Positions 1 through 6,129 of a stretch of 6,656 nt of DNA are shown here, one piece after another (position 1 is the first letter of the stretch; each line of letters opens with the position of its first letter). Source of the DNA: Deltaproteobacteria bacterium (lineage in GTDB: Bacteria; Desulfobacterota; Dissulfuribacteria; Dissulfuribacterales; JALVPX01); assembly GCA_027061625.1 (NCBI GenBank), contig JAMOVF010000128.1:1-6656 (forward strand), given 5' to 3'. A program made the translations under genes and the position numbers. The notes below the pieces were generated by a model that saw only the letters and a program-made list of their open reading frames with translations, was not told where the DNA came from and ran no database searches.

Positions 1-1340
1 ACGTCGATGAAATCACCAAATTCAAAAAAGGCCAGGTATTAGTAACAGACATGACAGACCCCGATTGGGAGCCTATCATGAAAATTGCTGCGGCCATTGT
101 AACCAACCGCGGTGGACGTACTTGTCATGCTGCTATTGTGTCAAGGGAATTGGGAATTCCATGTATTGTTGGTACAGAAAATGGCACTCAGGCAATCAAA
201 AATGGCCAGGAAGTTACTGTCTCATGTGCTGAAGGTGAAGAAGGTGTGGTCTATGAAGGCCTTCTAAAATATGAAGTTCAGAGATTGGATCTAAGCGAGC
301 TTCCCAAGACCAAGACAAAGCTCATGATGAATGTAGGCATACCAGAACAGGCCTTCACCCAGGGGCAGATACCGAATGATGGCGTTGGCCTTGCCCGTCT
401 GGAATTCATCATCAACTCCCATATCGGGATTCATCCACTGGCCCTTATTGACTATGCCAAACTTAAACGGAATGCCCGCAAGGATAAGTCCTTAAAGGAT
501 GTAATTAAGGCCATTGATGAAAAGACCATGGCCTATGATGACAAATCCAAGTTCTTTGTAGATACCCTGGCTCAAGGTGTGGCTAGGATTGCAGCAGGGT
601 TCTGGCCCAATGATGTGATAGTCCGCTTGTCTGACTTTAAGAGCAATGAATATGCAAATTTGATAGGTGGTTCTATCTATGAGCCAGAAGAACACAACCC
701 GATGATCGGATGGCGAGGGGCCTCCCGTTACTATTCTCCAAATTTTGAGCCAGCCTTTGCCCTGGAGTGCGAAGCCCTCAAAAAAGTTAGGGATGAAATG
801 GGACTCCGGAATGTAAAGGTGATGATTCCATTCTGCCGCACTGTGGAAGAAGGGCAAAAGGTTATAGAGGTAATGAAGAAATATGGCCTCAAACAGGGAG
901 ATAATGGCCTTGAGGTCTATGTGATGTGCGAAATTCCAAGCAATGTGGTCCTGGCAGATCAATTTGCTGAAGTCTTTGATGGCTTCTCAATTGGATCAAA
1001 TGACCTCACTCAGCTGACCCTCGGCCTAGATAGGGATTCAGAGCTGGTGGCACATATCTATGATGAGCGCAACGATGCAGTCAAGCGTTTGATCAGTGAC
1101 GTAATTAAGACCGCAAAGAAGTGCAAAAGAAAAATTGGAATATGCGGACAGGCTCCTAGCGATTTCCCAGACTTTGCAGCATTCTTGGTTCAATGTGGCA
1201 TTGACTCCATGAGCCTCACTCCAGACACTATTGTAAAGACAAGGCTTATTGTAGCGGAAAAGGAAAAAGAGCTTAAAAAAGGCCGTGGTAAGTGCGGCAC
1301 AAAACGGACCTGTAAAAAGACCACAAAGAAAAAGAAATAA
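1..1340 (+). CDS. ppsA: Phosphoenolpyruvate synthase (pyruvate, water dikinase), C-terminal part
   Basis: Makes phosphoenolpyruvate from pyruvate and ATP, releasing AMP and phosphate, in the cytoplasm; it is the entry step to gluconeogenesis from C2/C3 compounds. The 5' end lies outside the window: the frame is open from base 3, and the ATG at 51 is an internal Met of the family motif VTDMTDPDWEP. Visible, numbered from that Met: the end of the swivelling phosphohistidine domain with TCHAA (catalytic His26, codon 126-128), then the PEP/pyruvate-binding TIM barrel with GLARLEF (114-119), RLSDFKSNEY (192-201), NPMIGWRG (216-223), CEIPSN (293-298), SIGSNDLTQL (313-322) and GICGQ (363-367, catalytic Cys365). 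These agree closely with remembered E. coli PpsA. The family normally ends near residue 405; this protein carries about 25 extra residues, very rich in Lys, with two Cys. Followed directly by a terminator. Identity is secure; the tail's role is unknown. Confidence 0.97.
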   Translation, partial: VDEITKFKKGQVLVTDMTDPDWEPIMKIAAAIVTNRGGRTCHAAIVSRELGIPCIVGTENGTQAIKNGQEVTVSCAEGEEGVVYEGLLKYEVQRLDLSELPKTKTKLMMNVGIPEQAFTQGQIPNDGVGLARLEFIINSHIGIHPLALIDYAKLKRNARKDKSLKDVIKAIDEKTMAYDDKSKFFVDTLAQGVARIAAGFWPNDVIVRLSDFKSNEYANLIGGSIYEPEEHNPMIGWRGASRYYSPNFEPAFALECEALKKVRDEMGLRNVKVMIPFCRTVEEGQKVIEVMKKYGLKQGDNGLEVYVMCEIPSNVVLADQFAEVFDGFSIGSNDLTQLTLGLDRDSELVAHIYDERNDAVKRLISDVIKTAKKCKRKIGICGQAPSDFPDFAAFLVQCGIDSMSLTPDTIVKTRLIVAEKEKELKKGRGKCGTKRTCKKTTKKKK

Positions 1341-1363
1341 TTAGTCTGCCTTAAGGAATATAA

Positions 1364-1395
1364 AAAGGCGGCCAGAAAGGCCGCCTTTATTTTTT
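1364..1395. terminator. Bidirectional intrinsic terminator between ppsA and ahcY
   Basis: A perfect 10-bp inverted repeat, AAAGGCGGCC (1364-1373) and GGCCGCCTTT (1379-1388), with a 5-nt loop. On the plus strand it is followed by A and six T (1390-1395), ending ppsA transcripts 23 bp after the stop codon. Read on the minus strand the same stem is followed by a T-rich stretch (complement of 1361-1365), so it can also end the metK-ahcY transcript, whose stop codon lies at 1413. Its place between two convergent genes supports the dual role. Confidence 0.93.
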
Positions 1396-1412
1396 GGGAT
1401 ATATTCTTTTTA

Positions 1413-2669
1413 CTATGTTCCCATTTCCCAAGAAGAAAGATATTTTTCCTGTTCAGGGGTAAGGGTATCAATAGAAATCTTCATGCTTTCAAGCTTGAGT
1501 TTGGCAATCCCCTTGTCTATCTCCTTCGGCACGCCATAGACTCTATTTTCAAGTTCACCTGCATGCTGAACCATATATTCAGAACACAATGCCTGGTTGG
1601 CAAAGCTCATATCCATTACACTTGATGGATGGCCCTCAGCAGCAGCCAAATTTATCAATCGCCCTTCACCCAAAATATAGATACGGCGTTCATTTACAAG
1701 GGTGTACTCTTCAACAAATTCCCGAATAGTCCGCTTTGATTTAGTAACGGTCTCCAGGGCCTCAAGATCCAGTTCCACATTGAAATGACCTGAATTGGCA
1801 ACAATTGCTCCATCCTTCATGGCCATAAAGTGCTCCTTGCGGATCACATGAATATCTCCTGTGACTGTACAGAAGAAATCGCCTATTTTTGCTGCTTCAG
1901 CTATGGGCATAACCTCATAGCCATCCATTACAGCCTCCAGAGCCTTCAGCGGATCCACCTCTGTTACAATCACTCTGGCCCCATGCCCTTTGGCCCGCAT
2001 GGCAACTCCTTTGCCGCACCAGCCATAACCGCAAACCACAAATATGGAACCAGCAATAAGCCGGTTTGTGGCCCTAATAATGCCATCCAAGGTAGATTGG
2101 CCTGTACCATATCGATTGTCAAACAAGTGCTTGGTGTCAGCGTCATTGACCGCAATTATTGGATAGTGAAGCACGCCATCCTTTGCCATGGCCCTGAGGC
2201 GGATCACTCCAGTAGTTGTTTCCTCTGTTCCGCCGATCACATTTTCAAGCAGCTCTTTACGCTCAGTATGCAAAGTTGAAACAAGATCTGCCCCATCATC
2301 CATGGTAATTTGGGGCTTTGCATCTAATACTGCCTTTAAGTGTGCATAATAGGTATCCCTGTCTTCCCCACGTATAGCAAAAACAGGGATGTTGTCATGC
2401 TTTACCAAGGAAGCAGCTACATCATCCTGGGTGCTCAAAGGATTTGAGGCACAAAGATATACTGAGGCACCACCAGCCTTTAAAGTCTGAACCAAAGAGG
2501 CCGTTTCTGTTGTGACATGTAGGCATGCACCAATAACAATATCTTTTAGAGGCTTTTCCTGAAGGAATCTCTCCTTGATCATATTTAAAACGGGCATGCT
2601 CTGGTTTGCCCATTCAATTCTCAATCGCCCCTTTTCAGCCAGTTCAAGATCTTTTACATGATATTCCAT
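1413..2669 (-). CDS. ahcY: S-adenosylhomocysteine hydrolase, short (archaeal/Thermotoga) type
   Basis: Cytoplasmic NAD-dependent enzyme that reversibly splits S-adenosylhomocysteine into homocysteine and adenosine, relieving product inhibition of methyltransferases. 418 residues. Family residues seen: His51 in LHVTTETA, Asp124/Asp125 in TMDDGADL, Glu150 in GGTEETTTG, Lys180, Asp184 and Asn185 in DTKHLFDNRYG, the NAD-binding GYGWCGKG (214-221), and His347 in EGHPSSVMD. It lacks the roughly 40-residue insertion of most bacterial enzymes and ends in SSWEMGT instead of the KPDHYRY tail that reaches the neighbouring subunit's NAD. This places it in the short clade. The start ATG (2667-2669) has an AAAGGA ribosome binding site (2678-2683) that fills the 14-bp gap after the metK stop, so the two genes form an operon. 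In Methanocaldococcus a short homologue acts on S-inosylhomocysteine, so the exact substrate is open. Confidence 0.96.
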   Translation of the reverse strand: MEYHVKDLELAEKGRLRIEWANQSMPVLNMIKERFLQEKPLKDIVIGACLHVTTETASLVQTLKAGGASVYLCASNPLSTQDDVAASLVKHDNIPVFAIRGEDRDTYYAHLKAVLDAKPQITMDDGADLVSTLHTERKELLENVIGGTEETTTGVIRLRAMAKDGVLHYPIIAVNDADTKHLFDNRYGTGQSTLDGIIRATNRLIAGSIFVVCGYGWCGKGVAMRAKGHGARVIVTEVDPLKALEAVMDGYEVMPIAEAAKIGDFFCTVTGDIHVIRKEHFMAMKDGAIVANSGHFNVELDLEALETVTKSKRTIREFVEEYTLVNERRIYILGEGRLINLAAAEGHPSSVMDMSFANQALCSEYMVQHAGELENRVYGVPKEIDKGIAKLKLESMKISIDTLTPEQEKYLSSWEMGT

Positions 2670-2683
2670 AAATATTTTCCTTT

Positions 2684-3838
2684 CTAAAAGCCCGCGTCTT
2701 CTCTTATTTTTTCCACCATATCCAGCTTTTCCCAGGTAAATTCGGGCTCTGGCCTGCCAAAATGACCATAGACCGCGGTTTTCTTAAAAATGGGACGCCT
2801 TAAATCCAGATATTCAATAACATCCTTTGGCTTAAAGCTGAAATTGTTCTCTATAATCTCGACAATCCGCTCCTGTGGAATCGCTTCCGTGCCGAAGGTG
2901 CGGACATTTATAGCCAGAGGCTTCGGCACTCCAATGGCATATGCCACTTGCACTTCACATTCCTCGGCCACACCTGCAGCAACAAGATTTTTGGCAACAT
3001 ATCTGGCCATATATGAAGGTGAACGGTCAACCTTTGTTGGATCTTTCCCAGAAAAGGCGCCACCGCCATGATGGCCTCGGCCGCCATAGGTATCCACAAT
3101 GATTTTTCTTCCTGTCATACCGCAGTCAGCCAATGGCCCGCCTACCACAAAACGGCCTGTGCTGTTTATGAAAAATTCTGGGTTTTCCTGGAGGAGTTTT
3201 TCATCAACAATCTTTTTTATAACCTCTTCAATTACGCCTTCCCTGATCTCCTCTTGACTTACCTGAGGCTCATGCTGGGCAGCCACAACAATGGTAGGGA
3301 TTGAAACAGGTTTTCTATCCTGATAACGCACCGTAACCTGTGTCTTGCCATCTGGACGGAGAAAAGGAAGGATTCCGGTCTTTCGCACTTCTGCAAGACG
3401 GGCAGCCAGCTTGTGGGCATACCATATAGGCATAGGCATGTAGTCTGGTGTCTCATTACAGGCATATCCAAACATAAGCCCCTGGTCACCTGCGCCTATA
3501 TCCTCACCGCGGTCTACACCCATGGCAATGTCTGGGGACTGCTTGTCAATACTTATCAGCACTGCGCAGGTCTGCCAGTCAAACCCCATACTGGAATCAG
3601 TATAACCGATCTCCTTTACAGTCCCGCGCACCACCTTTGGCATGTCCACATAACAATCTGTGGTAATTTCTCCAGCTATTAAGGCCAGGCCTGTGGTAAC
3701 CAGGGTTTCACAGGCAACCTTGGCATAGGGATCATGTTCTAAAATTGAGTCAAGTATGGCATCCGAAATCTGATCAGCCACCTTATCTGGATGGCCTTCG
3801 GTCACAGATTCAGAAGTGAACAGGAAATTGGGCATCAT
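2684..3838 (-). CDS. metK: S-adenosylmethionine synthetase (methionine adenosyltransferase)
   Basis: Makes S-adenosylmethionine, phosphate and pyrophosphate from methionine and ATP; a cytoplasmic dimer-of-dimers enzyme needing Mg2+ and K+. 384 residues, full family length. Seen in order: TSESVTEGHPDK (8-19, with catalytic His16 and metal-binding Asp18), the active-site loop region, GAGDQG (115-120), the phosphate-binding GGGAFSGKDPTKVDRS (258-273) with Lys264, and the closing segment YGHFGR (357-362). Two adjacent ATG codons could start it. I chose the first (3836-3838) because the strong AAAGGAG site (3849-3855) is 10 nt from it but 13 nt from the second. First gene of the metK-ahcY operon, which couples SAM synthesis with SAH removal; no methionine synthase gene is adjacent. 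Upstream are a sigma-70-like promoter and a hairpin over the ribosome binding site. Confidence 0.98.
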   Translation of the reverse strand: MMPNFLFTSESVTEGHPDKVADQISDAILDSILEHDPYAKVACETLVTTGLALIAGEITTDCYVDMPKVVRGTVKEIGYTDSSMGFDWQTCAVLISIDKQSPDIAMGVDRGEDIGAGDQGLMFGYACNETPDYMPMPIWYAHKLAARLAEVRKTGILPFLRPDGKTQVTVRYQDRKPVSIPTIVVAAQHEPQVSQEEIREGVIEEVIKKIVDEKLLQENPEFFINSTGRFVVGGPLADCGMTGRKIIVDTYGGRGHHGGGAFSGKDPTKVDRSPSYMARYVAKNLVAAGVAEECEVQVAYAIGVPKPLAINVRTFGTEAIPQERIVEIIENNFSFKPKDVIEYLDLRRPIFKKTAVYGHFGRPEPEFTWEKLDMVEKIREDAGF

Positions 3839-3841
3839 AAT

Positions 3842-3856
3842 TAAAGGTCTCCTTTA
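3842..3856 (-). promoter_or_regulatory. metK ribosome binding site inside a small hairpin
   Basis: On the minus strand the sequence TAAAGG-AGA-CCTTTA forms a perfect 6-bp stem with a 3-nt loop. The Shine-Dalgarno AAAGGAG (3855 to 3849) lies in the 5' arm and loop, so folding would partly hide it. The stem has only two G-C pairs and is weak. The inverted repeat is seen in the sequence; any effect on translation is inferred. I do not recognise a known SAM or SAH riboswitch consensus in this leader. Confidence 0.5.
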
Positions 3857-3892
3857 CAATACATAAAAACGGCTTGTTTTTGCTGGGTAAGG

Positions 3893-3921
3893 CATCTAAT
3901 TTGATATGAAAAAAATGTCAA
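3893..3921 (-). promoter_or_regulatory. Sigma-70-like promoter of metK-ahcY
   Basis: On the minus strand a perfect -35 TTGACA (3921-3916) is followed, after a 17-nt AT-rich spacer, by TAGATG (3898-3893), a three-of-six match to the -10 consensus. Transcription would start near 3886, giving a leader of about 50 nt. An alternative or tandem promoter lies just upstream: TACAAT (complement of 3925-3930) preceded by TG at the extended -10 spacing, but without a good -35. Only sequence supports either one. Confidence 0.55.
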
Positions 3922-3983
3922 GAAATTGTAACAGAAAATCAACTGCGAATGAAATTAACCACAGTTTCCTGCCAATTATTAAA

Positions 3984-4125
<142 letters not shown>

Positions 4126-4197
4126 CTTTCGGCACAGCGGTTTTCAAGACCGCCGCCTTAAACCACTCGGCCATCCCTCCGGCGAAGTTCCATTAAA

Positions 4198-4226
4198 AAA
4201 GTAATGTTGGCCATGGCAACTGTCAA
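4198..4226 (-). promoter_or_regulatory. Promoter of the tRNA-Ser pair
   Basis: On the minus strand a perfect -35 TTGACA (4226-4221) is followed after exactly 17 nt by TACTTT (4203-4198), a three-of-six match to the -10 consensus. Transcription would start near 4191, about ten bases before the mature 5' end of tRNA-Ser(UGA). The spacer holds an imperfect palindrome around CCATGG, of unknown meaning. Confidence 0.6.
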
Positions 4227-4269
4227 GAAGTATTTAACTGCCCTATTTTACGCCATAAAATATAAAATT

Positions 4270-4330
4270 GCAGGAATATTGCGGCAGAAGCCGATTAGGC
4301 CCATTTTTTGGATCTGCCATATTGCCCTGC
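4270..4330. other. Unexplained 61-nt imperfect stem-loop in the intergenic region
   Basis: Three consecutive arms pair in order: GCAGG (4270-4274) with CCTGC (4326-4330), AATAT (4275-4279) with ATATT (4319-4323), and GGCAG (4283-4287) with CTGCC (4314-4318). This makes 15 pairs with a 3-nt bulge on one side and a 2-nt bulge on the other. The 26-nt apical part (4288-4313) contains smaller pairings. It is not next to the end of a gene. On the minus strand it is followed by a T/A-rich stretch. It could be a small RNA, a leader element or chance. Confidence 0.45.
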
Positions 4331-4437
4331 TTTCAACAAAAATCTTCCACAGAATGCATAGATAGCTCTTAATTTGCACCTTAACCAAATATACATTTTT
4401 CAAGACTACTCATATATAGATTGTGATTTTTTTCCCC

Positions 4438-4466
4438 TTGACACTGCTGGCTCGTTGGACTATCTG
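4438..4466 (+). promoter_or_regulatory. Sigma-70-like promoter of the TetR-family gene
   Basis: TTGACA (4438-4443), a 17-nt spacer, then TATCTG (4461-4466), which keeps the first TAT of the -10 consensus. The predicted start site is near 4473, leaving a leader of about 37 nt. The promoter overlaps the palindrome at 4465-4482, the usual layout for repression. Confidence 0.6.
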
Positions 4467-4482
4467 AATGAACATGCATTCA
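4465..4482. promoter_or_regulatory. Palindromic operator, FadR-box-like, over the TetR gene's -10/+1
   Basis: TGAATGAACATGCATTCA has perfect 6-bp arms, TGAATG and CATTCA, separated by 6 nt. As I recall it, the B. subtilis FadR box is TGAATGAMTAVTCATTCA; this site matches at 15 of 18 positions. It overlaps the end of the -10 and the predicted start site, so binding should block transcription. The regulator encoded just downstream resembles B. subtilis FadR, making autoregulation the simplest reading. The palindrome is seen; binding is inferred. Confidence 0.65.
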
Positions 4483-4509
4483 TAAATTTCTCGAACAGCC
4501 AAATTCTTG

Positions 4510-5178
4510 ATGAAAGTTGCAGATAAACATCAAAAGATCGTTCAAGCGGCAATACGTGTGTTTGCCAGAAACGGCTTTTTTAATTCCAAAATTGCGGAAA
4601 TAGCCAAAGAGGCCAATGTTGCAGATGGCACCATTTATCTATATTTCAACAATAAATATGATATCCTGATCACCATCTTTGAAGAAGAAATAGGCAAAAT
4701 CATTGCCCGTGTAAAACGGGAAATCACACAGTTAGAAGATCCTCGTCAAAAATTGGAACGCTTTGCATATCTGCATCTAAGTCTAGTTGAAGCCAACAGG
4801 GACTTGGCCGAAGTCATACAAGTTGAACTGCGGCAAAGCAGCAAATTCATGAAGGAATACCGCAATAAAAAATTTGCTGAATATCTAAATATAATCTCAC
4901 AAATTGTACGGCAGGGTCAGAATGCAGGCATCTTCAAAAAGGCCGTCATGCCTGGCATCTTCAAAAGGGCTTTTTTTGGAGCTTTGGATGAAATGTCACG
5001 TTTTTGGGTGCTTTCCAGCAAAAAAAAATATAGCGTTACCACCGCAGCCCGCCAAATAAGCTCCTATTTCATAAATGGCATTGAATCAGAACAGGCCCCT
5101 CCTCTAAAATCAGAACCTGTGCAAAAAACTAGCTCTCCCAAAACCAGGCGCAACCGCCAACCTAAATCCCAAAAATAA
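4510..5178 (+). CDS. TetR/AcrR-family transcriptional regulator, FadR (YsiA)-like
   Basis: 222 residues from the ATG at 4510; a TTG directly before it is a possible but less likely start, and neither has a clear Shine-Dalgarno. The N-terminal TetR domain (about 7-55) carries the helix-turn-helix KIAEIAKEANVADGTIYLYF (27-46), followed by NKYDIL. The all-helical C-terminal part contains VELRQS (105-110) and FFGALDE (155-161). Helix and effector motifs resemble B. subtilis FadR, the acyl-CoA-released repressor of fatty-acid degradation, so a TetR_C_4/YsiA-like effector domain is expected. After about residue 193 there is a basic, Ser/Pro-rich, probably disordered tail of some 29 residues that FadR lacks. 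A palindromic operator covers its promoter, suggesting autorepression. The next gene starts 24 bp downstream and may be cotranscribed. No fatty-acid genes are in the window, so the ligand and regulon are inferred. Confidence 0.88.
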   Translation: MKVADKHQKIVQAAIRVFARNGFFNSKIAEIAKEANVADGTIYLYFNNKYDILITIFEEEIGKIIARVKREITQLEDPRQKLERFAYLHLSLVEANRDLAEVIQVELRQSSKFMKEYRNKKFAEYLNIISQIVRQGQNAGIFKKAVMPGIFKRAFFGALDEMSRFWVLSSKKKYSVTTAARQISSYFINGIESEQAPPLKSEPVQKTSSPKTRRNRQPKSQK

Positions 5179-5202
5179 AAAATTCCCAATACTCAACTAT
5201 TC

Positions 5203-6129
5203 ATGAATCATTGGCCTCCTGAAGAATATCGTACATTCGTTCCAGAATTTAATCTCTACATCAAACACCTTAACCATCCGCTGCCTCCCTATATCAGACT
5301 CAATCCCATAAAAGGGAAATTGAGCAATATTATGGGACTGTTAAACGAAGAAGGAGCTGTTTTGGAACAGACCCCTATAGAATTTTTCTTCAAGGTTAAA
5401 TGTGCGCAGGAGCTGGGCAATTTGCTTAGCTACCATTTAGGCTATATCTACCCCCAGGCATTGGCCTCTGCCCTTCCTGTTCTTGCCCTAAAACCCAGGC
5501 CTGGGGACTTCGTGCTGGACATGTGCGCTGCCCCAGGAGGCAAGACTACTCACATGGCCCAGCTCATGGGAGATCAAGGAGCAATTGTTGCCAACGACAG
5601 GAGCTTTGGCAGGCTTACAGCCCTGTCCGCCAATATAAAAAGGTGTGGCATAACCAACACAGTGGTTACTCAATATAAAGGCGAACATTTTCCATATGGA
5701 GAATATTTTGACAAAATATTGCTGGATGCGCCTTGTTCAGGTGAAGGCAAATACCGAGTAAGCGCAGATGGGCGACTGCTCTTTAAAATAGCTGGACGAA
5801 CCAATCTGCCTGCCATCCAAAAGGGCCTTTTGACCAGGGCATTTGACCTGCTTAAGCCCGGTGGGATTCTCGTTTACAGCACCTGTACTCTCAATCCAGA
5901 AGAAAACGAAGGCGTTGTGACTTCATTACTAAAAAAAAGAAGGGCGTATTTGAAGGCCTGGGACCCTCCCCTTCAATGGCATCCAGGGATAAGAAATTTC
6001 AAAGGCCATCTATATGACAACCAGGTTATAAAGTGCCGCAGATTTTACCCTCATCAGATAGATTCAGTGGGTTTTTTTGTGGCAAAGATCATAAAACCAA
6101 GGGAAAATGGACAGGCAAATAGCAATTAA
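5203..6129 (+). CDS. RsmF-like NOL1/NOP2/Sun RNA cytosine-C5 methyltransferase
   Basis: Transfers a methyl group from SAM to C5 of a cytosine in rRNA or tRNA. 308 residues. Seen: the N-terminal RNA-contacting segment IRLNP (31-35), GYIYPQ (80-85), SAM-binding motif I DMCAAPGGKTTH (106-117), motif IV DAPCSGEG (175-182) with Cys178 for product release, motif VI STCTLNPEENE (226-236) with nucleophile Cys228, and the closing RRFYPHQIDSVGFFVAKI (279-296). NIKRCGITN and DAPCSGEG are close to E. coli RsmF (16S rRNA m5C1407), but position specificity cannot be read from the sequence. The protein ends where the catalytic domain ends and lacks the C-terminal PUA-like domain of RsmF, which appears to be supplied by the overlapping next gene. 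ATG 5203 is the only plausible start, despite no recognisable Shine-Dalgarno; the palindrome ATTCATGAAT (5199-5208) covers it. Confidence 0.93.
   Translation: MNHWPPEEYRTFVPEFNLYIKHLNHPLPPYIRLNPIKGKLSNIMGLLNEEGAVLEQTPIEFFFKVKCAQELGNLLSYHLGYIYPQALASALPVLALKPRPGDFVLDMCAAPGGKTTHMAQLMGDQGAIVANDRSFGRLTALSANIKRCGITNTVVTQYKGEHFPYGEYFDKILLDAPCSGEGKYRVSADGRLLFKIAGRTNLPAIQKGLLTRAFDLLKPGGILVYSTCTLNPEENEGVVTSLLKKRRAYLKAWDPPLQWHPGIRNFKGHLYDNQVIKCRRFYPHQIDSVGFFVAKIIKPRENGQANSN

Larger units (their letters stand above)
4181..4509. other. Intergenic region between tRNA-Ser(UGA) and the TetR-family gene
   Basis: 329 bp without a convincing protein gene. It carries the tRNA promoter on the minus strand, the stem-loop at 4270-4330, a roughly 100-bp AT-rich stretch (4331-4437) in which I see nothing definite, then the promoter and palindromic operator of the downstream TetR-family gene. 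A 53-codon open frame (4204-4365, plus) has no ribosome binding site and runs antisense to the tRNA promoter, so I do not call it. Confidence 0.7.

Noticed and set aside
492..962. 156-codon minus-strand open frame inside ppsA
   Set aside because: A shadow of a strongly conserved coding sequence on the other strand, with no ribosome binding site and odd Cys/His/Trp-rich composition. The same holds for the long antisense frames within ahcY, metK and the methyltransferase gene.
3937..3977. Weak inverted repeat (AACTG...CAGTT on the minus strand) as a tRNA or metK-upstream terminator
   Set aside because: Only five pairs, a loop of 16 nt and no clean T run; not enough to call a terminator.
4204..4365. 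53-codon plus-strand open frame in the intergenic region
   Set aside because: No ribosome binding site, antisense to the tRNA promoter, no recognisable family, and its length is expected by chance in AT-rich DNA.
4927..4980. 13-bp direct repeat (4927-4939 and 4954-4966) at a 27-bp spacing in the TetR gene, encoding GIFK twice
   Set aside because: By my alignment the region has the same length as in B. subtilis FadR, so there is no sign of a duplication; chance similarity of two amphipathic segments is enough.
5199..5208. ATTCATGAAT palindrome as a second TetR operator
   Set aside because: The half-sites resemble those at 4465-4482 but abut without the 6-nt spacer, so it would not fit the same dimer; it may simply be chance around ATG.
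6072..6129. Programmed frameshift or sequencing error joining the methyltransferase to the PUA-like protein
   Set aside because: A TAA at 6092-6094 in the second frame blocks fusion from the T7 run. The catalytic domain ends naturally, and the second gene has its own start, so two overlapping genes are more likely.
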